DNA of 64,000 bases from Pseudarthrobacter chlorophenolicus (GCF_000962805.1 NZ_JZTW01000003.1:177545-241544); one strand, 5' to 3'; numbered from the stretch's first letter, positions 35,708 to 45,612 are shown. The notes: generated by a model from the letters alone, not told the origin. Numbers and translations: made by a program.

Positions 35708-38457
35708 ACGGCCAGGCAGCCGTTCAGAGCACGGTGAGTACCGCCGTTGTCCGTTCCCTCATCTCCGCGGCCCGCAAGCACAGCACTCAGCGCGTGATCG
35801 GCCTCCGTGCAGTCCCGGACGCGAATGCTGAACGACGCTTCGCCGATTCCGGAGAGCGCGTACACGTACTGCCGTGTGTTTCGTCGCTGGCCATCCTAGA
35901 CGCGTTGCACAACCGTGCCGGTGATGAGTGGCTCGTGATCCTGACAGACCGGCCGGAAGAGGATCTGGGGGCCGGAATCCTCGGGCACTTTGCGAACCAG
36001 AGGCTCCAGACACCAGGTTCGTGGGAAGCACTCAAGGAACGTTTCGGTGCTGATCGGATCGACCGTCCGCTGTCCACTCTCAAACAGCGGCTGCCAGTGG
36101 CACAAGGCCTATTGCGCATCACCCCCGACGAAGGATGGCCCACAGCTCCCGGAGCAGTCCTGACCATCGACCATGCCTTCGCTTCAGTCGCGGAGCGGCA
36201 GCTGGCACTGCAGCGTGGTCCGGTAGACGGCCTCAGCGTCCTCGATTGGACCATGCGGACCGATGCCACAAACCGCATGGCAGACCTGCGCGAATTTGGC
36301 GGCAACGAACTTACTGACGCCGTTCTTCAATGGCTGACGGACCGCGCAGGCGAGGCCGGGAAGCCGCTCCTGAGGTTTCTTCTCACCGGCCGCGCGGCCG
36401 AAGCAGTGCCGGTCGGTATCGCCTTGAACATCCTGACCGAGACGGTCGGGCGGACCGCCCAGGACCGGCAGCTCAGCGAGCTTGCGCTGGCACGTCTCGA
36501 ACACCTGTGGGCCGGCTCCGCGGAACCAATCACCCCTTCCATGCTGGTGGCACTCGGTAAGGCAGCCCGCAACGTTGTCGAAGCGCAACTGGAGGATCCG
36601 GCCCGCTGGCAGGAGGCTCATGCGGCGCTGCAAGCATCCGACAGATTACTCATCAAGATCCAAGCTTCCAGCCTAGTCCGAGATTCGCAGCTGCTCCCCG
36701 CCGGACTCACCGCGATGTTACAACGGCTTGCGGAAACGCTACGTTCGTTCCCTGAGTCCGGGATCGACGCCGTGGAAAAGGCCTGGGCAGCGGCCGAAGA
36801 CCACCGTCTGGCATATCCGGTACGAGGCAACGCCCGGGATCCGCGCGTGGCCCCATTCCACGCTGCCGTCAGACTAGCCCGCTGGCTTACCGGCAAAAAC
36901 ACTCTTCCCAGCGGTTTCATCGGTGCCGTCCATCTGCATGCTCACGTCCACGCTTGGGTCGACGCCGCCTACAACGACGTGGCTGCCGGCGTCAGCGACC
37001 AACTCCTGGGCGAAGGTCTAGCCACCATCCTGCGACTCACTGAAAAGCGGCGCCACGGCCACGACCGAGAATTCGCGCGGCTGCTGGCTACGTCAACCTC
37101 TTCGGACGAAGGCAGAGCGACAGGCCAGTTGGACGGCGCAGGAGACCCCGTGTGGCATCTCGAGCGCTTGCTGCCTTCAGTGGTTCTGCCACTCGCCCGA
37201 GCAAAGAACACACTCCTGCTGGTTCTCGACGGCATGAGCGCCGCCAGCGCCGCGGAACTCTCCTCCACCGTGCTCCACGGGAACGAGGGCTGGGCCGAGG
37301 TTATTCCGGCTGCATCGGAACGCCGTGGGTCCGCCGTGGCCGTGCTACCAACGCTCACGAACCTCAGCCGAGCTTCCCTGTTCAGCGGCGAGTTGACGTC
37401 CGGAGGGCAGTCCCGCGAATTGTCCGGCTTCGCCGCAGTGACAAAGACCGGCGGGATCGCCCAATCACAGCTCTTCCACAAGGCGCCCCTCGATTCATCG
37501 CGTCCTGGATTGGCCCTGCAGGACGACATTTCTGTTGCCATCGCCGACCAACGGACCTCGCTCGTGGCCTGCGTTCTGAACACCATTGATGACGCCCTGG
37601 ACAAGAGCGACCCGGCCGGAACCACGTGGACGCCTGACACCGTCCGGCACCTGCGACCGTTGCTATCCGCCGCGATGGCCGCCGGACGCACCGTGGTCAT
37701 GACGTCCGATCACGGGCACATCGTGGAGCGTCGGCGCGGGGAACTGCGCGCCTTCGGTGAAGCGAGCAGCGCACGGTCCCGGCTGCCGGAAACCCCTATC
37801 GGTGAAGATGAGGTTCTTGTCCAGGGACGCCGAGTTCTCGCCGAGGGTGGCCGCGCAGTGCTCGCTGTCGATGAAACTCTGCGCTACGGACCGGTCAAGG
37901 CCGGATACCACGGAGGCGCTTCCCCCGCTGAGGTAGTAGTTCCCATTGTGGTTCTCGTTGCGGGCGACAACGTCCCGGACGGGTGGAAGCTGGCGCCATC
38001 ACAGGAACCGCTGTGGTGGTCAGTTACGGCCGCCGGCGCCGCGGCGCGCCCAGCTATCCCGGGTGCCGGGCTGACGAAGACCGCCAAGGACAACACGCCA
38101 TCGATGCTCGACATCCTCGATTCCACCGACCCGTTGCCCGCGTCGCGGTTGGGCGCCGCCGTCGTGTCCTCAGGCATGTACAAGGCGCAGAAAGCGATCG
38201 CGGGCCGACTCGCAGTGTTCGATAAACAAGTCTCCGCGCTGCTAGACGCGCTGACCGCCGGGCCGGGGACCCGGCTGACCAAGGAGGCTGCCGCCGTCGT
38301 CCTCCAAGTCGCACCCACGCGCATGGACGGCGCGATAGCCCAACTGCAGAAGCTGCTCAACGTCGAAGGCTACGGGGTGTTGCGTGTCGACGGTTCCATG
38401 CTGGTCCTGGACGCACGGCTGCTCCGCGAACAGTTCGGGGTGACAGATCGTGGCTGA
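35704..38457 (+). CDS. pglZ: BREX type 2 phosphatase-superfamily protein PglZ
   Basis: A 917-aa protein, the signature BREX component. LLLVLDGMSAASAAELSS near 504 holds the metal-binding aspartate and nucleophile region of the alkaline phosphatase superfamily; VVMTSDHGHIVERRRGELR near 663-681 and GYHGGASPAEVVVPIVVL near 735-752 supply the remaining metal ligands and the diagnostic PglZ C-terminal block. GTG 35704 overlaps the pglY stop (GTGA) and follows GGAGG; a GTG at 35689 is also in frame. The stop overlaps the brxD start by 8 bases. Confidence 0.94.
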   Translation: MNGQAAVQSTVSTAVVRSLISAARKHSTQRVIGLRAVPDANAERRFADSGERVHVLPCVSSLAILDALHNRAGDEWLVILTDRPEEDLGAGILGHFANQRLQTPGSWEALKERFGADRIDRPLSTLKQRLPVAQGLLRITPDEGWPTAPGAVLTIDHAFASVAERQLALQRGPVDGLSVLDWTMRTDATNRMADLREFGGNELTDAVLQWLTDRAGEAGKPLLRFLLTGRAAEAVPVGIALNILTETVGRTAQDRQLSELALARLEHLWAGSAEPITPSMLVALGKAARNVVEAQLEDPARWQEAHAALQASDRLLIKIQASSLVRDSQLLPAGLTAMLQRLAETLRSFPESGIDAVEKAWAAAEDHRLAYPVRGNARDPRVAPFHAAVRLARWLTGKNTLPSGFIGAVHLHAHVHAWVDAAYNDVAAGVSDQLLGEGLATILRLTEKRRHGHDREFARLLATSTSSDEGRATGQLDGAGDPVWHLERLLPSVVLPLARAKNTLLLVLDGMSAASAAELSSTVLHGNEGWAEVIPAASERRGSAVAVLPTLTNLSRASLFSGELTSGGQSRELSGFAAVTKTGGIAQSQLFHKAPLDSSRPGLALQDDISVAIADQRTSLVACVLNTIDDALDKSDPAGTTWTPDTVRHLRPLLSAAMAAGRTVVMTSDHGHIVERRRGELRAFGEASSARSRLPETPIGEDEVLVQGRRVLAEGGRAVLAVDETLRYGPVKAGYHGGASPAEVVVPIVVLVAGDNVPDGWKLAPSQEPLWWSVTAAGAAARPAIPGAGLTKTAKDNTPSMLDILDSTDPLPASRLGAAVVSSGMYKAQKAIAGRLAVFDKQVSALLDALTAGPGTRLTKEAAAVVLQVAPTRMDGAIAQLQKLLNVEGYGVLRVDGSMLVLDARLLREQFGVTDRG

Positions 38458-39802
38458 CGTCTCCCCGCGCAGGCGCCGCGAAGTGATCGACGCCCTGCGG
38501 CGCGGCACGGTTCCTTCCAACGGACTCGACCTGCTGGCTGTCGGTCTGGAGCGTTTCCAGCGCGCCGCCGACGAGGAACTCGAGACGGTCGCGGCTAGTG
38601 GCGCCGTGGTCAAGGCTGTCCGTGGTGAGTACGGCACGGGTAAGACGTTCTACACCCGCCATCTTGCGGAAAAAGCCCTCAGGATGGGTTTCGCCGCCGC
38701 CGAGGTGCAGATTTCCGAGACCGAGACCCCGCTGCACAGACTCGAAACCGTATACCGGAGAATTACCGAGTCGCTCCGCACAGCCTCGGTAGCACCCAGT
38801 GCGTTCCGTTCCGTCCTAGATGCTTGGCTGTTCACCCTTGAGGACGATGCCATCGCCGCAGACCCCTCTCTGGCTACCGCTTCCGCGGCTGAGTTAGCGG
38901 CCGCCGCGGATGGATTGCTGGACCGGCGATTGGCCGAGGTGAGTGCGAAGACACCTGCCTTCGCCCAAGCACTCCGCGGTTACCGGGCAACCGTAACCGC
39001 TGGAGATGCTGCCGCTGCGGACGGGCTTGCCGCATGGCTCGGTGGCCAGCCCCATGTGGGCGCTTCGGCCAAGCGCGGGGCTGGCATCCGTGGCGACCTT
39101 GACCACTTCGGTGCCTTGGGATTCCTGCAGGGTCTGCTGTTGATCCTGCGCGACGCCGGGCATCCCGGCCTGCTGGTGGTTTTGGACGAGGTTGAGACCC
39201 TGCAACGAATGCGGTCGGATGTGCGGGACAAAGCCCTCAACGCGCTGCGCCAGCTCATGGACGAAGTGGATTCCGGTCGGTTCCCAGGGCTGTATCTGGT
39301 TCTGACTGGAACACCGGCTTTCTTCACCGGCCCATCGGGAGTGGCCCGCCTGGCGCCCCTTGCACAGCGCCTGGCGACGGATTTCGGCACCGATTCGCGC
39401 TTCGACAACCCTCGCGCCGTACAGATCCGTTTGGCTGGCTTTGACCGTGACGCGCTTGAAGCGTTGGGTGTCAAGGTACGGGACCTTTACCTTCTCGGTG
39501 CCGACGCTCCTGACCGTATCCGCCAGCTCGTTGATGATCCCTACATCTCGCATCTGGCAGACGCCGTGACCGGCGGTTTGGGCGGCAAGGTCGGCATCGC
39601 GCCGAGAATCTTCTTAAAGAAACTCATCGGCGACGTGTTGGACCGTGTTGACCAGTTCGCTGGCTTCGAACCGCGCCAGCACTACGCTTTGACCCTCGCC
39701 CGCGAGGAACTAAGCCCGGAGGAACGCAACGCCGTGGGCGGCAGCGTCGGAATGGCCGGCAGCTACGCGGCGACCACGGACGACGTCGAAATCGACCTAT
39801 GA
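38450..39802 (+). CDS. brxD: BREX ATP-binding protein BrxD
   Basis: A 450-aa P-loop ATPase (DUF2791 type). Walker A GEYGTGKTFYTRHLAEKAL starts at residue 59; LLVVLDEVETLQRM near 242 is Walker B; LYLVLTGTPAFFTGPSG is a sensor-1-like block. BrxD is specific to type 2 BREX and its loaders, where it is paired with the helicase BrxHI. The GTG start overlaps the end of pglZ and the stop overlaps the brxHI ATG, so it is translationally coupled on both sides. Confidence 0.92.
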   Translation: MADVSPRRRREVIDALRRGTVPSNGLDLLAVGLERFQRAADEELETVAASGAVVKAVRGEYGTGKTFYTRHLAEKALRMGFAAAEVQISETETPLHRLETVYRRITESLRTASVAPSAFRSVLDAWLFTLEDDAIAADPSLATASAAELAAAADGLLDRRLAEVSAKTPAFAQALRGYRATVTAGDAAAADGLAAWLGGQPHVGASAKRGAGIRGDLDHFGALGFLQGLLLILRDAGHPGLLVVLDEVETLQRMRSDVRDKALNALRQLMDEVDSGRFPGLYLVLTGTPAFFTGPSGVARLAPLAQRLATDFGTDSRFDNPRAVQIRLAGFDRDALEALGVKVRDLYLLGADAPDRIRQLVDDPYISHLADAVTGGLGGKVGIAPRIFLKKLIGDVLDRVDQFAGFEPRQHYALTLAREELSPEERNAVGGSVGMAGSYAATTDDVEIDL

Positions 39803-41937
39803 CCCAACTTGCGGGGTTCGACGCGCTCCACACGGTGGTCCAGCACCACATCGCCAACACCCTGGGCTGGGGTGGGCTGCGGTCATTGCAGTCAGAGTCC
39901 ATCGGTCCCGTACTTGGTGGCAACGATTGCCTGCTCCTGGCTCCCACAGCCGGCGGTAAGACCGAGGCAGCGTTGTTCCCTCTGCTGACCCGTATGGCCG
40001 AGGAGGCGTGGACAGGGACCTCTGTGCTCTACGTGTGTCCCCTGCGCGCGCTGCTGAACAACCTGGAACCACGGGTCGCTTCCTACGCCGGATGGCTCGG
40101 ACGTACTGCGGCCGTCCGGCACGGCGACACCGCTGCAGGCGCCCGCAAGCGCCAAGTCTTTGACCGACCGGACATCCTGCTGACGACCCCGGAATCACTC
40201 GAATCAATGCTCGTGTCCACGCTGGCGGATCCCCGGACCCTCTTCGCGGATGTGCGCGCCATCGTCGTCGACGAAGTCCATGCCTTTGCCGGAGATGATA
40301 GGGGCTGGCACCTGCTGGGAGTTGTCGAACGCATCTCCAAACTGGCTGGCCATCCGCTGCAACGGATTGGACTGTCCGCGACGGTAGGCAATGCCGCGGA
40401 GCTCTTGACTTGGCTGCAAGGCAGCAATCGGCTCTCGGAGATACCGGCCTCGGTCATCGCCCCGGACGGCGGCTTTGCGGTCGCACCGCAGATGCAGCTC
40501 GATTTCGTAGGCAGCGATCTAAACGCTGCCAAAGTGATAGCGGCTCTGCATCGCGGCGAGAAACGGCTCGTCTTCGCCGATTCGCGACGAACGGTGGAAA
40601 AGGTGTCGCTGGGGCTGCGGGATCTTGAGGTGGAGACATTCGTTTCGCATTCGTCCTTGTCCGTCGATGCCCGGAGGCAGGCCGAAACCGCATTCTCCCA
40701 AGCTCGGAACTGCGTCATTGTGTCCACCTCGACCCTCGAACTCGGCATCGACGTCGGCGACCTCGATAGGGTGGTCCAGATCGGTGCACCGCGCACCGTC
40801 GCCTCGGTATTGCAGCGGCTCGGCCGGACCGGCCGCAGACCAGGAACCGAGCGGAACATGCTTTTCCTGTCCACGGACGACGCACAATTTCTCGGCGCCT
40901 GCGGCCTGTTGCTGCTGTGGTCGGAGGGCTATGTTGAGCCGGTCACTCCCCCGCCGTCGCCTCTGCAATTGGCAGCACAGCAACTCTTGGGGCTAGCTCT
41001 GCAGGAACGGCGAATCGGGGCCAACACATGGCACGAGTGGTTCTCCGGGCTTGAGCTCGCTTCGCCTGCTGAGTGGCAGGACATCGCTGCGTGGCTGGTG
41101 GAAACGGGGCACCTGGATTCGGACCAAGGGATGCTGTTCATGGGCCCCGAAGCTGAGCGAAAGTACGGCGGCGTGCACTACCGGGACCTGATGGCGGTGT
41201 TCACAGCGGAACCGCAGGTCGTAATTCTGCACAGCCGCGAGGAAATCGGCTCTGTCGACCCTATGGTGCTACAGCGCAAAGTTGACGGTCCGCGGCTCCT
41301 TACCCTCGGAGGCAGGGCGTGGCAGGTGAACTACGTCGATTGGAAGCGCCACCGAGCCTACGTTGAACCATCTGCAAACGCTGGGGACTCCAAATGGTCA
41401 AGCATGCCGCAGCCGGAGTCCTATGCCCTGAGCGATGCAACTCGGCGGGTGCTGCTCGGAGCCACTCCGGCCGGCGTGCTGCTATCCAAAAGAGCTGTGA
41501 CCAAATTGGGCGAACTGCGGGAAGAATATGCAGGCCGAGTTTCCGGTGATTCGACTGTCATACGTGGCGAGCCGAATGGGAGGCTTCGCTGGTGGACATG
41601 GGCCGGAGCGCGGGCCAACGCCGTCTTGGTCGCTGGCCTCCTGGAGGTGGCGCCCGAGTTGTTGGATGAGTCGAGGGCCTTCAATAACTGGCAAATTGGG
41701 CTGCGTGGCGACACAACCGCTCCTGCTCTGGCCAAGGCCAAGCGCGAGATCCGGGGTGTGCTTCAAGACGAGCCGCAAAGGCTCCTGCCGCAGGTTGATG
41801 AGCGTGCGCTCAGAACACTGAAGTTCGCGGAACTACTGCCTCCTTCAATGGCTGCGAGCACGCTGGCGGAGCGAAACAGCGATTACGCGGGTGCGGCGCG
41901 GATAGCCAGATACAGCGTGGCATCTTCGGATGCGTAG
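39799..41937 (+). CDS. brxHI: BREX helicase BrxHI (Lhr-like DEAD/H helicase)
   Basis: A 712-aa SF2 helicase. Walker A LAPTAGGKTEAALFPLL lies at about 48-64, the DEVH box in VRAIVVDEVHAFAGDD near 152-167, motif III GLSATVGNAAELL near 193-205, and motifs V/VI STLELGIDVGDLDRVVQIG and QRLGRTGRRPG. The C-terminal third is an Lhr-like accessory region. It is the last BREX gene, coupled to brxD by an ATGA overlap. After the stop at 41937 there is a ~275-bp gap with no clear terminator before the SIR2 gene. Confidence 0.93.
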   Translation: MTQLAGFDALHTVVQHHIANTLGWGGLRSLQSESIGPVLGGNDCLLLAPTAGGKTEAALFPLLTRMAEEAWTGTSVLYVCPLRALLNNLEPRVASYAGWLGRTAAVRHGDTAAGARKRQVFDRPDILLTTPESLESMLVSTLADPRTLFADVRAIVVDEVHAFAGDDRGWHLLGVVERISKLAGHPLQRIGLSATVGNAAELLTWLQGSNRLSEIPASVIAPDGGFAVAPQMQLDFVGSDLNAAKVIAALHRGEKRLVFADSRRTVEKVSLGLRDLEVETFVSHSSLSVDARRQAETAFSQARNCVIVSTSTLELGIDVGDLDRVVQIGAPRTVASVLQRLGRTGRRPGTERNMLFLSTDDAQFLGACGLLLLWSEGYVEPVTPPPSPLQLAAQQLLGLALQERRIGANTWHEWFSGLELASPAEWQDIAAWLVETGHLDSDQGMLFMGPEAERKYGGVHYRDLMAVFTAEPQVVILHSREEIGSVDPMVLQRKVDGPRLLTLGGRAWQVNYVDWKRHRAYVEPSANAGDSKWSSMPQPESYALSDATRRVLLGATPAGVLLSKRAVTKLGELREEYAGRVSGDSTVIRGEPNGRLRWWTWAGARANAVLVAGLLEVAPELLDESRAFNNWQIGLRGDTTAPALAKAKREIRGVLQDEPQRLLPQVDERALRTLKFAELLPPSMAASTLAERNSDYAGAARIARYSVASSDA

Positions 41938-42213
41938 TTGGGGCCTGCAGCCACTGTCCATGCCTTGGAGGCGGGGCTGCAACTAGAGCACCAATTGTCC
42001 GTTGCTTCTGAGAGGCACCGCCTGCAATGACTGTCAAGGTGAGCGCGTACTTAGGCAAGAGCAGGAGTGGCTGCGACGGAACTGAGCCGGACGTTTCGTG
42101 CTAGCTAATCCATTAGTGTGTCTGATACAGATCCGAGCTGCTGCCGTTTGCGGTATCGAACACGGCGTAAACGTCAGCCGGAAACAGCGCAGAGTAACTG
42201 TAAAGTCGCCGAT

Positions 42214-43902
42214 GTGAATGTTGAATCGAATCGTAGTCCGTCTACTCCTCTGCGGCCTCACGTTTTTATTGCTATGGCAGATATCCTCCATCTGAACTGT
42301 GACGCCTGGCTTCTACCGACAGGCGTGGAAGTCAAGATCAGCGATTACTGGAAGGACGGAAACCCAGACCTGGAGCGCCTTGCACATAGTTCAGCAGGAC
42401 CGGAGTTTCGGTCCGGATCCAAGCTCGCCCAAGCGGTTGACGGTTGGCTGCAGGACTCAGCGCTTCCTATCCTGACCTCTGTCACAGTGAGCAACCTCTG
42501 GCCCTCAGGAGAACTTCAGAAGCGAATTCATGCCTTCGCGCAGGCAGCGGTTGAAGCCATCCCTTCGCGCCCGTCCTATAGAGCACTACCTCTTCTTGCC
42601 ATTCCTTTCTTCGGGACAGCAGGAGGAGGAGCCGGTAGAAACCTCGGGGAGATGCTGACGCAATTGCTACAAGCGGCGGTATCAGCAAGTTTGGCGTACG
42701 AGGTTGACGTAGCGATTGTATTACGAGACAAAGCCGCCTTTGCGCTGGCGCAAAAACTTCGACGCGAAAAGAAGGACATTTATTGGTCATCCTTGAGTTC
42801 CGATCAACTAGAGTTGGCCGAATCCTTAGCCGCAAAAGCTAGGAAAGGCACGCTAGTGCCATTCCTAGGCGCAGGTGTAAGCGTAAGTGCAGGTGCCCCC
42901 GACTGGAAGAAACTGATCGGTAAACTCTCAGATCATGTGAGCCTAGAATCAATTGGTCCAGGCGTTTTCGCTGCATTACCGGTGTTGGACCAGGCAGGAC
43001 TCCTGGAGCAACTCTTCGAGAAACAAAAACAGCCAGGTGAATTCAGGGAAACCATCTGTCAAGAAGTAACAATGCTTCGGTATGGGCTAGCACCCGCATT
43101 GCTCGCTACCTTACCCGCTGCAGGCACAATTACACTCAACTACGACACACTCTTCGAAACAGCTTGCTTAGACGCTAAACAGCCTCGCACCGTAATCCCC
43201 GATGATCATCCCACGGCAGGCGATCGCTGGCTTCTGAAGCTTCACGGTACAGTTACGAAGCCGGAAACTATAGTTCTCACACGCGGCGACTATCTCGATC
43301 ACACCGCCAATCGCCAAGCGCTTTCTGCCCTAGTGAAGGCACACCTCGTGACGCACCACATGTTGTTTGTTGGATTTGGACTTGAAGACGACCATTTTCA
43401 CGAGATTGTTCATGATGTGCGCCGCGCCCTTCCTCAGCAACGCTTAGATAAATCCCGGCCCTTCGGAACCGTCCTCACCCTCCGGCAACAGGACCCAAAA
43501 CAACACCTCTGGCGTGGCCAACTTGAATTCGCTTCTGCTAGTGACGCAGAGTCGAATGCTGGAGGTAACCCGTTACATGAACCCGAAGCATTGCTAGCAG
43601 CAGGGCGCAAACTAGAGATTTTTCTTGATGCGCTTGCAGCCTTTTCCTCAGACAACCACTCCTACTTGTTAGCTCCTCTTTACACAAAGGGTTTAGGCGC
43701 TGAGGAAACTAGCTTGAGATCGCAGTTGCTTCAAGTTGCTGACAGTAACCGTCAGGAGGAATCCGAAGTCGGGTCAGTTCTTCGGGAATCGTTGATGGAT
43801 CTTGGATGGGACCCTGCTTACAGCTATCCAAAGAAGGTATTCCGACGCCTCGGATCGAGACGGTCGTTCTTTTCATCACGCTTTAAGAATCAAGCACACT
43901 AA
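42214..43902 (+). CDS. SIR2-family defence protein with macro-like N-terminal domain
   Basis: About 562 aa. The N-terminal ~190 residues start with HVFIAMADILHLNCDAWLLP and contain IPFFGTAGGGAGRNLGEML and YEVDVAIVLRDKAAF, a pattern like the nucleotide-binding strand and glycine loop of macro/SLOG-type domains. The SIR2 NAD-binding domain follows: VPFLGAGVSVSAGAPDW, TLNYDTLFETACLD, LLKLHGTVTKPETIVLTR and HHMLFVGFGLEDDHFHE. Bacterial SIR2 effectors commonly deplete NAD+ on infection. The start is uncertain: GTG 42214 keeps the first strand; GTG 42118 is also in frame but its sequence looks non-coding; ATG 42274 would cut the strand. The gene is distinctly AT-richer than the BREX operon upstream, suggesting separate acquisition. 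Confidence 0.82.
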   Translation: MNVESNRSPSTPLRPHVFIAMADILHLNCDAWLLPTGVEVKISDYWKDGNPDLERLAHSSAGPEFRSGSKLAQAVDGWLQDSALPILTSVTVSNLWPSGELQKRIHAFAQAAVEAIPSRPSYRALPLLAIPFFGTAGGGAGRNLGEMLTQLLQAAVSASLAYEVDVAIVLRDKAAFALAQKLRREKKDIYWSSLSSDQLELAESLAAKARKGTLVPFLGAGVSVSAGAPDWKKLIGKLSDHVSLESIGPGVFAALPVLDQAGLLEQLFEKQKQPGEFRETICQEVTMLRYGLAPALLATLPAAGTITLNYDTLFETACLDAKQPRTVIPDDHPTAGDRWLLKLHGTVTKPETIVLTRGDYLDHTANRQALSALVKAHLVTHHMLFVGFGLEDDHFHEIVHDVRRALPQQRLDKSRPFGTVLTLRQQDPKQHLWRGQLEFASASDAESNAGGNPLHEPEALLAAGRKLEIFLDALAAFSSDNHSYLLAPLYTKGLGAEETSLRSQLLQVADSNRQEESEVGSVLRESLMDLGWDPAYSYPKKVFRRLGSRRSFFSSRFKNQAH

Positions 43903-44127
43903 CCGACGATACATACTCGGCGGCAATCAGTGTTGTCGTTGCAACACTGGTACTTCCGTCCGGGCACAACCATTGATAAGGGAAGTTTATGGCTGGGTAA
44001 ACATAAAGCTCGCGCTTCGTTTGGAGGACCAAACTACGAACAGATGATGGCGGCTTCCTGGGTATGGCTCCGCTGTCAGGATGAAAACCGACCAGCGTTA
44101 CCGGTCTCGGGACTACACGCTCCAATA

Positions 44128-44165
44128 ATGGAGGGCCGCCTGGCCAAAGCCAGGCGGCCCTCCAT
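44128..44165. terminator. Strong hairpin terminator between the SIR2 gene and the permease
   Basis: A perfect 17-bp inverted repeat, 44128-44144 against 44149-44165, with a CAAA loop. It lies 34 bp beyond the permease stop (minus strand) and 225 bp beyond the SIR2 stop, so it could end transcription from both sides. There is no U-tract on either strand. The ~225 bp between 43903 and 44127 hold no gene I can support. It marks the right boundary of the defence island. Confidence 0.8.
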
Positions 44166-44199
44166 GAAATAAGCCGAGAAGCGGTCAAAGCCGCCTGAT

Positions 44200-45612
44200 T
44201 TAGTCGACGAGCACTGGGTGCTTGTCATCGTTCGAAGCTTCAATGCGACCCGTAGCCTTCCCGGTGCGGTGGTTCAGCCAGTTAGCCACCGCAAGAAGCG
44301 CCACAAGCGCGAAGGTACTCAGGAGTTGAGGACGGGAATCTTCGCCGATGAAACCAACCGTGAAGATTGCTGCGAGGATGACCAGCCCAACAACAGTTAG
44401 CCACGGGAACCCAGGCATGCGCAGGGGAAGCTCCGTTCCCTCACGGTCCGCGCGGAGGCGCAGCGCGAGCTGGGCCAGGAGCGCGGACGTCCATACCAGC
44501 AGGCAGGTGGATCCCACGATGTTGAGCAGGACGCCTAGGACCATCTCCGGGAAGGCCAGCTCCAGTACCACCGTGACAACACCGAAGGCCACGCTGGCCA
44601 GGACGGCAACCACCGGCACCCGTGCCCTGGAGACGGAAGCGAGCCAGCGCGGCGCCTCACCGCGCTCGGCCAGGGAGAACGCCATCCGCGAAGCGCCATA
44701 GAGGTTGGCGTTGAGTGCGGACAGCAGTGCCGCGACCGCAACTAGGGTGATGGCGGTGGCAGCGCCCGGCATGCCGGCGGCGTCCAGCACCGCGGCGAAC
44801 GGGCTCTTGAGTCCCGCTGAACCCACGGGCACCACAGCAGCGATCACGAAAATGGCACCGATGTAGAACACCAGGATGCGCCACAGCACGGTCCGGACTG
44901 CCTTCTTCACGCTGCGGGCCGGCTCCGCCGTCTCAGCTGCCGCCACGGAGACAATCTCGGTGCCGCCGAACGCGAATGCCACCACGAACAGCGCCGTCGC
45001 AATTCCGCTGAAGCCGTTGACCGCGAAGCCCTCCCCCATGAAGTTGGCAAGGCCCGGTGACTGCACGCCCGGCAGCCAGCCGACGAGCAGCGCAAAGCCG
45101 ACCAGCAGGAACCCGACGATCGCCGCGACCTTCAGCAGGGCGAACCAGAACTCGAACTCGCCGAAGTTCTTCACGCTGGTCAGGTTCACGGCGGTGAGCA
45201 CCACGATAAACACGAAGGCCATCAGCCACACCGGCAGGGCCGGGAAGATGGTGGCCAGCAGGCCGGCCGCACCTAAAGCCTCGGCCGCGATCACCACCAC
45301 CAGCTGGATCCACCACAGCCAGCCAACCGTGGCGCCGGCCACCGGCCCGTACGCCTTGGCGGTATAGACAGAGAACGCTCCGCTGTCCGGGTTGGCGGCG
45401 GCCATCTCGCCGAGCGCCCACATCACCAGGATGATTAGCGTGCCCGCCACGAGGTAGGAGATCAGCACCGCCGGGCCGGCGGCCTGGATGCCGGCGCCGG
45501 AGCCGATGAACAGGCCGGCGCCGATGGCGCTGCCCAGGCCCATCATGGTCAGCTGCCGGGGTTTGAGGGCCGCGCCGAGGGCGCGGGCAGACGTCGTTGT
45601 CTGGTGTTCCAT
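44200..45612 (-). CDS. APC-superfamily amino acid permease
   Basis: A 470-aa protein with about 12 membrane segments. MGLGSAIGAGLFIGSGAGIQ (about residues 23-42) is the first-helix signature of amino acid-polyamine-organocation transporters of the AAT/GABA-permease type; AFGGTEIVSVAAAET is the helix-6 region. ATG 45612 follows AGGAATTCCC; in-frame sequence further upstream overlaps the aminotransferase and is not used. It is 44 bp downstream of the aminotransferase gene, probably one operon for uptake and transamination of an amino acid, with the divergent Lrp-type regulator as the likely controller. The actual substrate cannot be read. Confidence 0.92.
   Translation of the reverse strand: MEHQTTTSARALGAALKPRQLTMMGLGSAIGAGLFIGSGAGIQAAGPAVLISYLVAGTLIILVMWALGEMAAANPDSGAFSVYTAKAYGPVAGATVGWLWWIQLVVVIAAEALGAAGLLATIFPALPVWLMAFVFIVVLTAVNLTSVKNFGEFEFWFALLKVAAIVGFLLVGFALLVGWLPGVQSPGLANFMGEGFAVNGFSGIATALFVVAFAFGGTEIVSVAAAETAEPARSVKKAVRTVLWRILVFYIGAIFVIAAVVPVGSAGLKSPFAAVLDAAGMPGAATAITLVAVAALLSALNANLYGASRMAFSLAERGEAPRWLASVSRARVPVVAVLASVAFGVVTVVLELAFPEMVLGVLLNIVGSTCLLVWTSALLAQLALRLRADREGTELPLRMPGFPWLTVVGLVILAAIFTVGFIGEDSRPQLLSTFALVALLAVANWLNHRTGKATGRIEASNDDKHPVLVD

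Noticed and set aside
44128..44165. Attachment site or inverted-repeat end of a mobile element at the island's right edge
   Set aside because: The perfect hairpin is placed just after the permease stop like a terminator, and no matching repeat was seen at the left edge near 4.7-4.9 kb; no integrase or transposase in the window.
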